Program-made: the position numbers and the translations under genes | From: Batrachochytrium dendrobatidis JAM81 | Lineage: Eukaryota; Chytridiomycota; Chytridiomycetes; Rhizophydiales | Assembly (NCBI RefSeq): GCF_000203795.2 | Contig: NW_006281110.1 | Coordinates: forward strand, 669,666-733,665 | Direction: 5' to 3' | Length of the DNA: 64,000 nt | Part shown: positions 44,860 through 54,019 of the stretch, piece after piece | Numbering within the stretch: the stretch's first letter is position 1 | How the letters are laid out: every line of letters begins with the position of its first letter | Notes under the pieces: model-generated | Database searches by the model: none | Seen by the model: the letters and a program-made list of their open reading frames with translations, nothing else | What the model was told of the DNA's origin: nothing

Positions 44860-45154
44860 ATGACAATAAAGTAATGAACCAATGCATGAATTGCGTTGTT
44901 TATTAATCCAAGATCGTATCTTTTATGAGGTGAGATAGTAGTGGAACAATACCAAGAAAGATATGAGGTCCATAGCTCAAATATCATTGTTGAGGGTTCC
45001 TTATCACTATAGATCTTCTATCAGTGGTGGCTATACTTGTGTACCAAACATAGAATCCCACACAAGTATCCACACACAATGCATGTCAACAGACTGCACA
45101 TCTCAACAATCCAAGTCCCATTACAAAGATCACACATTACCAACGTCTAACATT
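44860..45154 (-). mobile_element. probable solo LTR related to the copia element
   Basis: The right end (ATTACAAAGATCACACATTA, then CCAACGTCTAACA) is a diverged version of the outer end of the nearby LTR (ATTACAAATGTCATACATTA, CCAATGTCTAACA). The segment also has the TTGTTTATTAATCCAAGAT / CTTTTATGAGGTGAGATAG organisation of that LTR. The left end and target duplication are not clear. Confidence 0.5.
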
Positions 45155-45359
45155 ATATTGGTTAATATGATTCTATCCATGATTGCTAAACATTATGCAA
45201 TATACACATCAGGCACTGTTATTCTAAACAGACACGTTTGTAATAACCAAAGCATTTTCCCTTTGTTAAATAAACAACCTATGATGTGACTTTTCAAATT
45301 ACATTAAAACAATCAATCAAGTTTACTATTCAATCCTGTTGATTTAACTCACCTGACAA

Positions 45360-45464
45360 CTCGTGTCAATGTATCAATCAACAATCCAGTAACTGTTGAT
45401 GTAATACCCAACACAGTACGCAATCAATGATATGGTTGTTGACCCATTCACAATACTCGACAAA
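45360..45464 (-). repeat. R3 repeat, distal part cut off by the retrotransposon
   Basis: The reverse complement matches R3 (GTTACTGGATTGTTGATTGA and related tracts) up to the TTTGT at its right end. The other part of the same R3 copy continues at 49,957, on the far side of the element. Confidence 0.8.
45460..45464. other. target site duplication, left copy (ACAAA)
   Basis: ACAAA directly precedes the left LTR; the same five bases follow the right LTR at 49,957-49,961. The uninterrupted site is seen in R3 at 25.6 and 41.9 kb. Confidence 0.85.
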
Positions 45465-45820
45465 TGTTGTTCATTAACGTATAGTGACATATTGATGTAG
45501 TATAAGTTTGAAGGAAGATCACAGAGATGTAAGACAAGAAGAAGGAATGAATCAGAATAGTCGTGATTGTTTATTGATAAGAGAACTTTGTCTCTTATAT
45601 ATAGTAAGTAGTAGTGGTGAATTAGTGGCGGTATAAGCGTCACTCCTAATCTTCACCGTTAAGGGTTCCCAAGCGTTACAGTCATTGCATAGAGTGAGGC
45701 AACGGTCATCACCATATCTAAGCATTGTATAGCTTACTTGTTTATACACTGCTTGTTACTAGACCCCATCCTGACCGTCTGGGTCCTATTACAAATGTCA
45801 TACATTACCAATGTCTAACA
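45465..45820 (-). repeat. 3' LTR of the copia element
   Basis: In element orientation it starts TGTTAGACATTGG and ends GAACAACA. By eye it is identical to 49,601-49,956. It contains the TATATATAG run as a likely promoter. Confidence 0.93.
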
Positions 45821-45829
45821 CCCCTCCAC
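45821..45829 (-). other. polypurine tract
   Basis: GTGGAGGGG on the minus strand directly precedes the 3' LTR, as needed for plus-strand priming. Confidence 0.75.
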
Positions 45830-47027
45830 GTCGAGAACACTCTCGAAGACCGAGCAGGTTGACGAATTGTTCGAAGGCGGGTCTTGGTAATCCTTTTGTC
45901 AGAATATCAGCTACTTGATCCTTAGTACCGATGTACTCTGGTTTGATCAGTCCCTGGCTGATTCTGTCTCGTAATGCATTAATCTTAATGCCTATATGTT
46001 TGGTTGCCTCGTGTACGACGGATGGTCCAATCATGTTTGATATCGCCGATTGCGAATCACAGTATAGCGTTGTTGGTCCATCTTGTTCGAAACCTAACTC
46101 TCCAAGTAGATCGCGCAGAAACAATAATTCTCGCGATGCTGATTCGGCAGCAGTATATTCGGCTTCCATAGTAGATACGGCCACACACGTCTGTTTTGAT
46201 GACCTCCACGATACAAGTGCATTGCCTACATAACATAAATATCCAGACGTAGACTTCCTGGTCTTTACGTCTCCAGCCCAATCGGCATCTGAGTAACCAC
46301 TCAATGATGCGTTGGTTCCTCCTAGTTCTAGTGCGTAACTTAACGTTCCTTGCACGTAGTGTAGTATGAGCTTGACTGCATTCCATAGATCTGCATCACT
46401 CGAAACTATAGCCTGTTGCCACGTTTCTGGCACAATGTTCCTCGATGATCCGTCCGATATAACTGCCACTGCATTATTCGACTCATCGGCATTACTGGTA
46501 CCACTCCCGTGAGTGTACGAGTAGTATTGATCTGACTCTTCCAGATCACTGTCGTCTTGACTTGTATTGGTTGGCAAATCCTCAACCATTCTTTGTTCCA
46601 CCGCAGCCTGTATGCTCGGCTCAGACGCGTCATCAACCTCTGATATCGCTCCTGGATAATCAGCCGTGACCGTCGATTCTGTGGGAGCAGCCATCGTGGC
46701 TCTGTCCCTGTTCATAACGTCAACTGGACGTTCCTGAACTGCTTTCCTCGAACCTTGAGATTTCGATCTCGGTTTCTGGTTCGGTTTCCTATAACCGGCT
46801 AGACTCGACTCATTTAGCGATGTCTTGATAGCCTTATTCCTGCTGATGCCACGCCCTAATAACTCCTGAGTTATGCGTTCATCGCTTGTTGTGACCTCGG
46901 TCCCGCGATCTGGTACAGTCATCTTCGCTGTATTCATTGCAGTCGGTACTACTCTTGGTACTTGTCGGCGACCTGGTTCTGACTCCCCTCCAATTGGCGT
47001 ACTTGCACAATCTGGATTTCCTGGATT

Positions 47028-47132
47028 TCCTGGAGTTTCTGGTGTTTTTGGACTTACCACATTATCTATCGCAATAGGTACAGACGGTGTAACACCACCT
47101 AGATTGTAGCTATGAGTAAATAATGGTGCCCC
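47028..47132 (-). repeat. internal duplicated segment, copy a (in pol linker)
   Basis: Starts TCCTGGAGTTTCTGGTG and ends AATAATGGTGCCCC. In frame it encodes APLFTHSYNLGG and VPIAIDNVVSPKTPETPG. Copy b at 47,844-47,952 repeats it with several differences. Confidence 0.85.
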
Positions 47133-47843
47133 TTCGTACAGTGTCATTACTTGTACGGCATTGCTTCGACGAACGGGATTAGAGAGTGAAGGAAACTCCT
47201 CTTCAGCAAACTCTACATCCCTGCTTGTTATCATTTTCTTGCCTTCAAGCTCAAACAGCTTGTATGCCTTGGCCTGTGAGTGATAACCGATAAATATGCA
47301 CCTTCTAGTGCGTGTGTCCAATTTTGCCAGCAGTTGCTTTGGTCTGAGTGCATACGCTGCACATCCGAACGTCCTGAGGTGCATCACCTTTGGCAGCTCT
47401 CCTGTCCATAGTTCGTATGGCGTTCTTTGACCTAGCGCCTTGTTAGGAGACCGATTCTGTAGATACACTGCAGTCATTGCTGCCTCTGCCCAGAATTCTC
47501 GACCAAGCTTGCAACCGGCAAACATAGCGCGTACAGCGCTAACTATTGTCCGATTCTTGCGTTCGGCAACTCCATTTTGCTGTGGAGTGTAAGGCGTCGT
47601 CCTTTGTACTGCAATTCCTTTAAGCTTCAGGAACTGTTGGAACGCACTGGAGGTAAACTCTCCTCCATTATCGGTTCGGATCGCTCGAACCGGTAAGCCT
47701 TTACTTAATTCGACAGCGGCAACATGTTCCTTGAACCGCTGGAACGTTTGATCTTTTGAGATCATTGGATACAGGTGGGAATACCTTGAGTAATCATCTA
47801 CTATGATCAGGTAATATTTATATCCACCTAGAGCCGTGTCATG

Positions 47844-47952
47844 TCCTGGAGTTTCTGATGTTTTTGGATATACCACATTATCTATCGCAATAGGTACAGA
47901 ACGGTGTAACACCACCGCGTAAATTGTAGCTATGAGTAAATAATGGTGCCCC
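47844..47952 (-). repeat. internal duplicated segment, copy b (inside integrase N terminus)
   Basis: A diverged copy of 47,028-47,132 with a one-base gain (ACAGAACGG for ACAGACGG) and a changed CCACCGCGTAAATTG tract. It lies between the GAG_pre-integrase words (WHKRLGHIN, ERSQC) and GGYKYYLIIVDDY, where the second half of the HHCC zinc module should be, and brings a stop into the gag-pol frame. Confidence 0.85.
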
Positions 47953-49596
47953 GCACTGAGACCTCTCTTTGGTCTTTCCCGGTATAATATCAAGACCTTC
48001 CGATTTGTCGGCCAAGTTCTTGATCGATTCGACATTTATATGCCCCAGCCTTTTATGCCAGCCAGCAGTGTCTGTGGGCTTTCTAAATACTTCTGACGCG
48101 TGATTAGCTGTTGCAATTACTGTAGCATGAGCCATTGCACGTTCCTCATCAGATATTATAGCCTCGCAGTTTACTGCGTTTACACCTCCGTCTCTACGGG
48201 TAGTCATGATAACTTCGCCATTCGACTTTCTTATCGTCCTGACCTTTTTGAAAATACTGATCTGACATCCTTTGTCTTCGAGTATATTTTCAGAGATAAG
48301 GTTGACTCCGAAAGTTGGCACCACTAGAACATTACCCAGTTGAATGGAAACAGTCCTGTGACCTACATTGCACAGGATTTCCACTGTTCCAGTACCGATG
48401 ACATTGTGCATGTCTTGTCCTGATGCCTTGACCTGTCGGTTGCTGCACGGTACAAAATCATACACCCATTCAGGTCGGCATACCATATGGCTGGAGGCTC
48501 CCGAGTCCAATATGAACATATCACTCCTATCGATGGAGCTACATGCCTCGTCAATTACAACGTCCCTTTTCTTGTCATCCATTGCTACAAACATTCCGTC
48601 TGCCGATTGATTATTTCTTGATCGGTCTTGGTTGTTTGATCGTGGCCCTTTGGAGAAGAATTTCGGTGACGATTGTCGGTAATTGCCGTTCCTTGGAGCT
48701 GGTCGACAGTCCTTTGCATAGTGGCCTATATTACCACAATTATGGCATGCGGGCATTCTGTCTTGATCGTCGTTTCTTTGTTCATAGGGTCGACGTCCCT
48801 GATCTCTACGGTAATAAGTATCCATCTCATGGTTTGCTGCAAAATAGTCATCCCGACTAGAATTGCCTTGCTTTGCGCCGTGTGCATTTGGCCCATGTGA
48901 TGTTGAACCTTTCCGTAGGTTCCTATGATTTCTAGACGCATAGTTCGCCTCGTATATGGTGTCATCTACACCGTGCCTCGGTAGTGCACCCATGTTGATG
49001 AGTTTAATCTCCTCCTCGATGAGTTCCGACAGGAATTTGTTGGGGCTTAGCATTTCGTCGGTCCATCGCACTGTATGTCCTTCGAAATAGCGCCATTCTC
49101 TGCTCTTGGAAACAAGTTTTGCCATCACCCTTGATGCAAACACTTTCTCACCCCAAAATATATTTGCCGCTGCAATCTTATGACGTAGACTCGTCATAGT
49201 GTTGTACAGTTCCTCGACTCCCTTCCTGGGATCGTACTGCAGATTTGCCATGGCTTCCTCTGATCGCGTCAGCGATCTTTCACAGTAGTCAACATAATGG
49301 TTCTTGAGTCCGACCCAGATTTTCCTGGCGTCAAGTTGTACTCCATTACTGTCACAGAGCATAAACTTGAATTTACTGCTCACTGTTGCCTGCAAGATTC
49401 CTCTTGCCTTGAATTCCTTTAATTTGTAGTCGCGCTCGATCTTTTCTGGAAGTTCACCTATGATGTGAGATTCCCATAGATCCAGAGTTTCGAAGGCGGC
49501 CTCCATTTGGTTTGCCCAGACAGTGTAATTGTCCTGGGTCAATACCGTAATAATAAGACCTTCAGCGATCTTGACCTGCTGTGAGGCTGGGCTCAT
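47878..49596 (-). CDS. copia gag, protease and start of integrase
   Basis: The frame begins at the ATG at 49,596, inside the primer binding site; upstream codons continue into the LTR but are untranslated. Gag carries VWANQMEAAFETLDLWE and YVDYCERSLTRSEEAMANL, then a CCHC knuckle (CHNCGNIGHYAKDC, near 48,740), the protease active site (ILDSGASSHMVC, near 48,500) and GAG_pre-integrase (WHKRLGHINVESIKNLA, near 48,040). It stops at 47,878 because of the inserted duplicate. Gag and protease look intact, so this copy could still provide or use particles. Confidence 0.88.
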   Translation of the reverse strand: MSPASQQVKIAEGLIITVLTQDNYTVWANQMEAAFETLDLWESHIIGELPEKIERDYKLKEFKARGILQATVSSKFKFMLCDSNGVQLDARKIWVGLKNHYVDYCERSLTRSEEAMANLQYDPRKGVEELYNTMTSLRHKIAAANIFWGEKVFASRVMAKLVSKSREWRYFEGHTVRWTDEMLSPNKFLSELIEEEIKLINMGALPRHGVDDTIYEANYASRNHRNLRKGSTSHGPNAHGAKQGNSSRDDYFAANHEMDTYYRRDQGRRPYEQRNDDQDRMPACHNCGNIGHYAKDCRPAPRNGNYRQSSPKFFSKGPRSNNQDRSRNNQSADGMFVAMDDKKRDVVIDEACSSIDRSDMFILDSGASSHMVCRPEWVYDFVPCSNRQVKASGQDMHNVIGTGTVEILCNVGHRTVSIQLGNVLVVPTFGVNLISENILEDKGCQISIFKKVRTIRKSNGEVIMTTRRDGGVNAVNCEAIISDEERAMAHATVIATANHASEVFRKPTDTAGWHKRLGHINVESIKNLADKSEGLDIIPGKTKERSQCGAPLFTHSYNLRGGVTPFCTYCDR

Positions 49597-49600
49597 AACC
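49589..49600 (-). other. primer binding site matching initiator tRNA-Met anticodon arm
   Basis: The plus-strand bases GGGCTCATAACC directly abut the 5' LTR and equal the anticodon stem-loop of fungal initiator tRNA-Met. Copia of Drosophila is known to prime with the 5' half of this tRNA, cut in the anticodon loop. The gag ATG is within this site. Confidence 0.8.
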
Positions 49601-49956
49601 TGTTGTTCATTAACGTATAGTGACATATTGATGTAGTATAAGTTTGAAGGAAGATCACAGAGATGTAAGACAAGAAGAAGGAATGAATCAGAATAGTCGT
49701 GATTGTTTATTGATAAGAGAACTTTGTCTCTTATATATAGTAAGTAGTAGTGGTGAATTAGTGGCGGTATAAGCGTCACTCCTAATCTTCACCGTTAAGG
49801 GTTCCCAAGCGTTACAGTCATTGCATAGAGTGAGGCAACGGTCATCACCATATCTAAGCATTGTATAGCTTACTTGTTTATACACTGCTTGTTACTAGAC
49901 CCCATCCTGACCGTCTGGGTCCTATTACAAATGTCATACATTACCAATGTCTAACA
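49601..49956 (-). repeat. 5' LTR of the copia element
   Basis: 356 bp, TG..CA ends, the same sequence as the 3' LTR at 45,465-45,820 as far as I can read. Followed outward by ACAAA (49,957-49,961), the right target duplication. Confidence 0.93.
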
Positions 49957-50016
49957 ACAAACACCAACATATTAGAAAGTTTAAATTTATTCAAAACCAA
50001 AATCATTGACAAATCA

Positions 50017-50808
50017 TCAATCCAAATCCAAACCCAGTTCTTCGATTTCCAAACCATGCTTTATCATAAAGTTTTTCAATTGTTTTCTGATACTGTTTAC
50101 TCTATACCTTGCCTTTTTATACTCTTGTTTTGCTTTCTTTTCAGTGTCTGGATCGTACTTTGATACAAATATATCTTCCTTTTTTCCCAACACTGACCAT
50201 TGTTTGTATCCAAAAGCCATAGATTTATGATAGTCTTTGAGTTTTTTCTTTCGTAATTCTTTAGACGCTTCAAGATTTTTCTTTATATCATCAAGGATTA
50301 TCTGATCCTTTTTGCTTAATTTAGTAACTTGATTCGACCCAGTATTAGCAGGCTCGACTTTGTTCATTGGTTGTTGCTGGTTTTGGTTGGAAGTACTTGG
50401 GCTGGGCTGATCAATTGGTTGTGTTTGACCTCGTTTGGCAGTGCTCGGTCCAGCTACATCTGTTGGTTGTTGTTGGTCTTGGTCGGAAGTGGTTAAATCA
50501 ATCATGCGCTTTCGGCCTTGTTTGAGAATATCTGGACCAAATACAATCACAGTCGGTCGCTGGTTTGGACCGGGAGTATTTGGATTGAGTTGATCCATTG
50601 GCTGCTGTTGGATTCGGTTGGGAAGGCTCAAATCCATTGATTCTTGCTGGTATTCATTGGAAGTATTTGGATTAGATTCACTGGTTGGACCAGACATTTG
50701 ACTCAAAGTTCTTGATGCTTTGGGTGAGCCATCGTTATCAGTCGGTATCAATATTGCATTGGCGGTTGCAGCTGCAGTCAGTACGAATATAATATCAACC
50801 AATTTCAT
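50017..50808 (-). CDS. secreted protein with polar repeats and C-terminal coiled coil (family A)
   Basis: The intronless frame encodes 263 residues from the ATG at 50,808. The signal peptide (MKLVDIIFVLTAAATANA) is followed by ILIPTDNDGSPKASR and the family linker. It has one TVIVFGPDILKQGRKR unit, a few QQQPTDVAGPSTAKRGQ-type repeats, and the conserved C-terminal helix (LSKKDQIILDDIKKNLEASK to KNFMIKHGLEIEELG). Its 3' flank R3 is interrupted 150 bp after the stop... at 49,957-49,961 by the copia element, about 55 bp beyond its stop codon; the last 55 bp before the element carry the AATAAATTTAAA-like signal. The poly(A) region may therefore lie in or next to the LTR. Confidence 0.75.
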   Translation of the reverse strand: MKLVDIIFVLTAAATANAILIPTDNDGSPKASRTLSQMSGPTSESNPNTSNEYQQESMDLSLPNRIQQQPMDQLNPNTPGPNQRPTVIVFGPDILKQGRKRMIDLTTSDQDQQQPTDVAGPSTAKRGQTQPIDQPSPSTSNQNQQQPMNKVEPANTGSNQVTKLSKKDQIILDDIKKNLEASKELRKKKLKDYHKSMAFGYKQWSVLGKKEDIFVSKYDPDTEKKAKQEYKKARYRVNSIRKQLKNFMIKHGLEIEELGLDLD

Positions 50809-50909
50809 CAAACCAATCAATGGGTTTAAACGATCAGTACAAAAGTAGAGTATTGGAACTGGTGTTGATTAAAAGACTGAATGTAATCGATTGTATTTGT
50901 ATTTTTGTA

Positions 50910-50935
50910 TAGCAAGCCAACCCTAACCCTTTTAG
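50910..50935 (-). promoter_or_regulatory. family A promoter box
   Basis: On the minus strand AAAAGGGTTAGGGTTGG then CTTGCTATAC, about 110 bp before the ATG at 50,808. Confidence 0.55.
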
Positions 50936-51254
50936 GTTAACCAACAACACAGGGTTACTTGATTGCTTATAGTGAGCTACTCTCTAATCATAATATCATA
51001 TTGATCAATTTGATGATCGTGTCGATTGAATAATGCTTGTACGACCCTTTGATCAAGTATATTGAAAAGCACACCCTTCATGAGTGTGTTGTGTAACCGC
51101 AAACGCCTTGATTTACAACTGTATTCATCATGCAATGACTGTGTTCTGCATTGCAACATACAATGGTTACTACACATTGACTGCAATTGCGTGTTGGATA
51201 TACAACGGCCATCATATGACACACAATCAGACTATAGTGTTGAATCTACACTTT

Positions 51255-51845
51255 GTGCACTCTTAGTAATCATACATTGTACGATCACCAAGTTTGAACC
51301 CACATTCATGTATTGTGTTTGACTGTCAATATTGTCAATACAACTCTGTACAACATTTGTTGTATTCTGAATCACAGATACGATCGCAATCTAATTCAAC
51401 AACAATCATGACACATGTCAGTAATGCAACTGTTTATTACACACCAACACTGTTATTTGGTGGTCCATTTATGTCAATATGGCTGTAAATTGTTGTTATA
51501 TCACGTATTCTGGATATGGTTTTGATATTGCACATCCAGTTCCATCACATTGTTGCTGACCAATCATTTTAATGCTGTATGTATCAAACACTGACATGTC
51601 ACCATAACCACAACTAGTAAAACGACACTCGAGTTGTTTACTGTGATCAGTATATGCAACCCAGTGTGACTACACATACTGGATCCAGTCTGTTGGTTGT
51701 TTCTGTTGACTTTGATCCACTTTTGATGTTTTGTCCGAGACTGACAATACAAATGTGTCAAGCTGAACCCAAACTACACGACTCGACTGTTTGTGTCAAT
51801 TGGATCGTGACTGAGCTATGCGATCATGATGTGTATTCAATCCAT
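51255..51845 (+). repeat. R1+R6 repeat, inverted partner of 23.62-24.20 kb
   Basis: It starts AATCATACATTGTACGATCA and passes through AATCATGACACATGTCAG, TACTGTGATCAGTATATGCA and ACTGAGCTATGCGATCATGA. The reverse complement is found at 23,620-24,200. It stands upstream of the minus-strand family A gene in the same relative position. Confidence 0.8.
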
Positions 51846-52193
51846 ACCATGTATTACCAATGCAATAGTATGCGTGATCATCGTGTACCAAACAACTACG
51901 ATACACACTGGACTGATCCAATACATGCACGGCTTGAACATATCACATAATCAAACATGGACACACCACATTAAAAATACATATAGTAGCAGTTTGTCAC
52001 TAATGAATTGTATTCAGTCGAGTTTATTGAGAGTCTGTTTGCGACTTTTGACAGTGTGGTGGGTGTTTTCAGGTACAACTATTTGATCAGCTGTAGTTAA
52101 TTGTTAACACCAAGAGTCCCGATGTACATCATATCAACTATAAAATAATCATGGTCATCATTCATGCAACATATAGCCGATTTTATTACTACA
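51846..52193. other. intergenic DNA between R1+R6 and the protease-like gene
   Basis: No gene is seen. It contains the 3' end of the minus-strand protease-like gene. Confidence 0.35.
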
Positions 52194-53846
52194 TCAGTTT
52201 AGTGGCCAATACCCATCAGAATCCTTGTAAGCCATTTTTGGCCTCCTACTATCACGACGAATACTACCAAGTCGCGACAATGATCTCCTGAGAGTAGATC
52301 TGCCACTTGAACTTGAAGTACTTGGTTGTTCAGGCAATCTAACAGTATTCATCAAATTTATGATCAATATTAATATATAAATCTACACATACACACATCA
52401 ATATCAAACAACTTACTGTGTTAATGGCCAAAGCACTTGATTACTGTTCGAGATAGTAGGATATCCATCGGCCATGACTTCACATCCACATCCAGGACCA
52501 AACCCAATGCGTTGATTTTGTCGATCAAATGTGACTTCAAGTCGGGTCATGAATGGTATACCAAGAGCTGCATTGTTATTTGGACCAGCTGTTACAGTAA
52601 ACAGGACTATAATTCAATATTATATTAGTCAGGTTAATCAAACAACACATATTGCATACAATTGACAAATATTTACATTCATCAGAATCAGTTTTCTGTA
52701 TATAGTCTCTAGGACCCAATTTGATCGTTACAACAGAGTTGTAGTTGTTAACAGTTACAGGGTTTTGAGCAAACATTACAATTGTAAACGACGGCAGCTT
52801 TTCCCATTTGATTTTAAACTCGGATTTGGGCATTATATAGTTTCCCTGTAATATGCTTTTAAGCATTATTTTGCCGAGTTTGTTTCTAAATAATATACCT
52901 TTAACCCTGATCGCACCACTATCAAGAATATCATTGATCAACGTAGCCACGACTGTTTTAGGAAGATACATATACGCAGAACATGTTTGTATAAACGAAT
53001 ACAAAGTATGTCCATCTTCTACCCTTTTTTGGAATTCAGCAGGCAGCTCCACTTGTTCGTCATTGATTAGTATACTCTTGATGTTGATAGTAAATTGATC
53101 ATTTGTTGGTGATTGTACCCATGCAACACTGCTTCCATCTGTTCCGCATTTTGCAGTTATGTCTGTGTTTCCTATATTGATGAAACTTTCATGCAGAATA
53201 TCATACGGACACAATTGAAGACCAATCTCGTTATTAGGAATGATACCATCTTTGTACAAAATATCCATTGCAGTGATTGGTGGATGATGTTTTGAAAATG
53301 AGGAATAGCCAAATCCAAATACTCCATCAAGATTTGAACTGATACCAACCGAATCTGCCGATTGTCTTTCAACTGCTATTACTGGTAAATTGATGCCAGT
53401 TATACTAGTACCCGGAATCGTCACATCGGTGTCGGAACTAAATCCACTATACTCTTTGTCTCTGTAATTTATAGTAACGAGTTCCCCACCTGGAATACTT
53501 TGTATAGCCAAACCTATATCATTGCTTGAACTAGGAAGTGGTACCATTATATCGGAAACTCCTGAATCGACTCGTAAATTCAACTATTTTAAACAAGTGT
53601 GAGATTGATTCAACGTGGTACAAATTGATATCAAACTACAATAAATGGCATGATACATACATCAACTCCATTAGCATTGACTTTCATTGTGTAACATTTC
53701 CTAATATCATCACCCAATTCAACGGGTGATCGTTTTGATAGCCTATTGTTTGATGGACTGGTAATTTCAATTGGTGAATGTAATGCAAGTCGAACTGCAG
53801 CAACCGCCTGCAACGCAAGTATAACGCATTCTAGAGTAATCAACAT
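52194..53846 (-). CDS. secreted aspartyl-protease-like protein, second catalytic Asp lost
   Basis: Four exons in phase: 53661-53846, 52677-53583, 52417-52606 and 52194-52338, giving 475 residues. A signal peptide (MLITLECVILALQAVAAVRL) and a short propeptide with a KR site (SKRSPVEL) precede a pepsin-fold (A1) body. The first active-site motif is present (RVDSGVSDIMVP; D-S-G). Family words follow: DGVFGFGYSSFSK, PNNEIGLQLCPY and LGIPFMTRLEVTFDRQNQRI. At the second site the expected DTG before the Y-L-P words reads SFIQTCSAYMYLP, so Asp is Gln. It is therefore predicted inactive. The C terminus is a short basic Ser/Arg stretch (SSSSGRSTLRRSLSRLGS). Batrachochytrium species have expanded aspartyl protease families. 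Confidence 0.83.
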
Positions 53847-53958
53847 TGTATCGAGTAGTGTGATGAAAGTGTGTGAACCTGATACATGACTGCTGTTTTA
53901 TAACAACGGCAGTTTCAAGGGTGACAATCAACACTTTTCAAATGTATATTTAGAAAAA

Positions 53959-54010
53959 ACGCCAAATACACCATGTAGGGTGAGCAAACGCCAAAAACAC
54001 CCTGTAGGGA
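53959..54010 (-). repeat. two direct repeats of about 24 bp upstream of the protease-like gene
   Basis: ACGCCAAATACACCATGTAG and ACGCCAAAAACACCCTGTAG, 29 bp apart, about 110-165 bp upstream of the ATG at 53,846. They could be a duplicated regulatory site. Confidence 0.5.
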
Positions 54011-54019
54011 GAATCAGTA

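Larger units (their letters stand above)
45798..48035 (-). pseudogene. copia pol: integrase and RNase H, reverse transcriptase missing
   Basis: The open frame of 745 codons is meaningful from about 47,850 downward. It has the integrase core (YYLIIVDDYSRY, IRTDNGGEF, PYTPQQNGVAERKNRT) with the D-D-E residues, a linker of low complexity, the first words of reverse transcriptase, then RNase H (GYSDADWAGD, MEAEYTAAESASRELLFLR, LYCDSQSAI, THIGI-like KHIGIKI). It ends inside the 3' LTR. The 60 codons above 47,850 are an out-of-frame reading of gag-pol and of a duplicated segment. Confidence 0.85.
45465..49956 (-). mobile_element. Ty1/copia LTR retrotransposon, defective pol, recent insertion
   Basis: The element of 4,492 bp reads leftward. 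It has two 356-bp LTRs that look identical, a 5-bp target duplication, a primer binding site and a polypurine tract. Domain order is gag with a CCHC knuckle, aspartic protease, integrase, RNase H, as in copia. Reverse transcriptase is absent: the frame jumps from its first conserved words (VPETWQQAI) directly to the RNase H approach (ILHYVQGTL). A 105-bp duplicate also replaces part of the integrase N terminus and shifts the frame. It cannot move on its own but must have been inserted recently, so enzymes from another copy are implied. Confidence 0.93.

Noticed and set aside
45552..49885. Identical 65-codon frames at 45,552-45,749 and 49,688-49,885
   Set aside because: They lie inside the two LTRs and are identical only because the LTRs are; no coding role is suggested.
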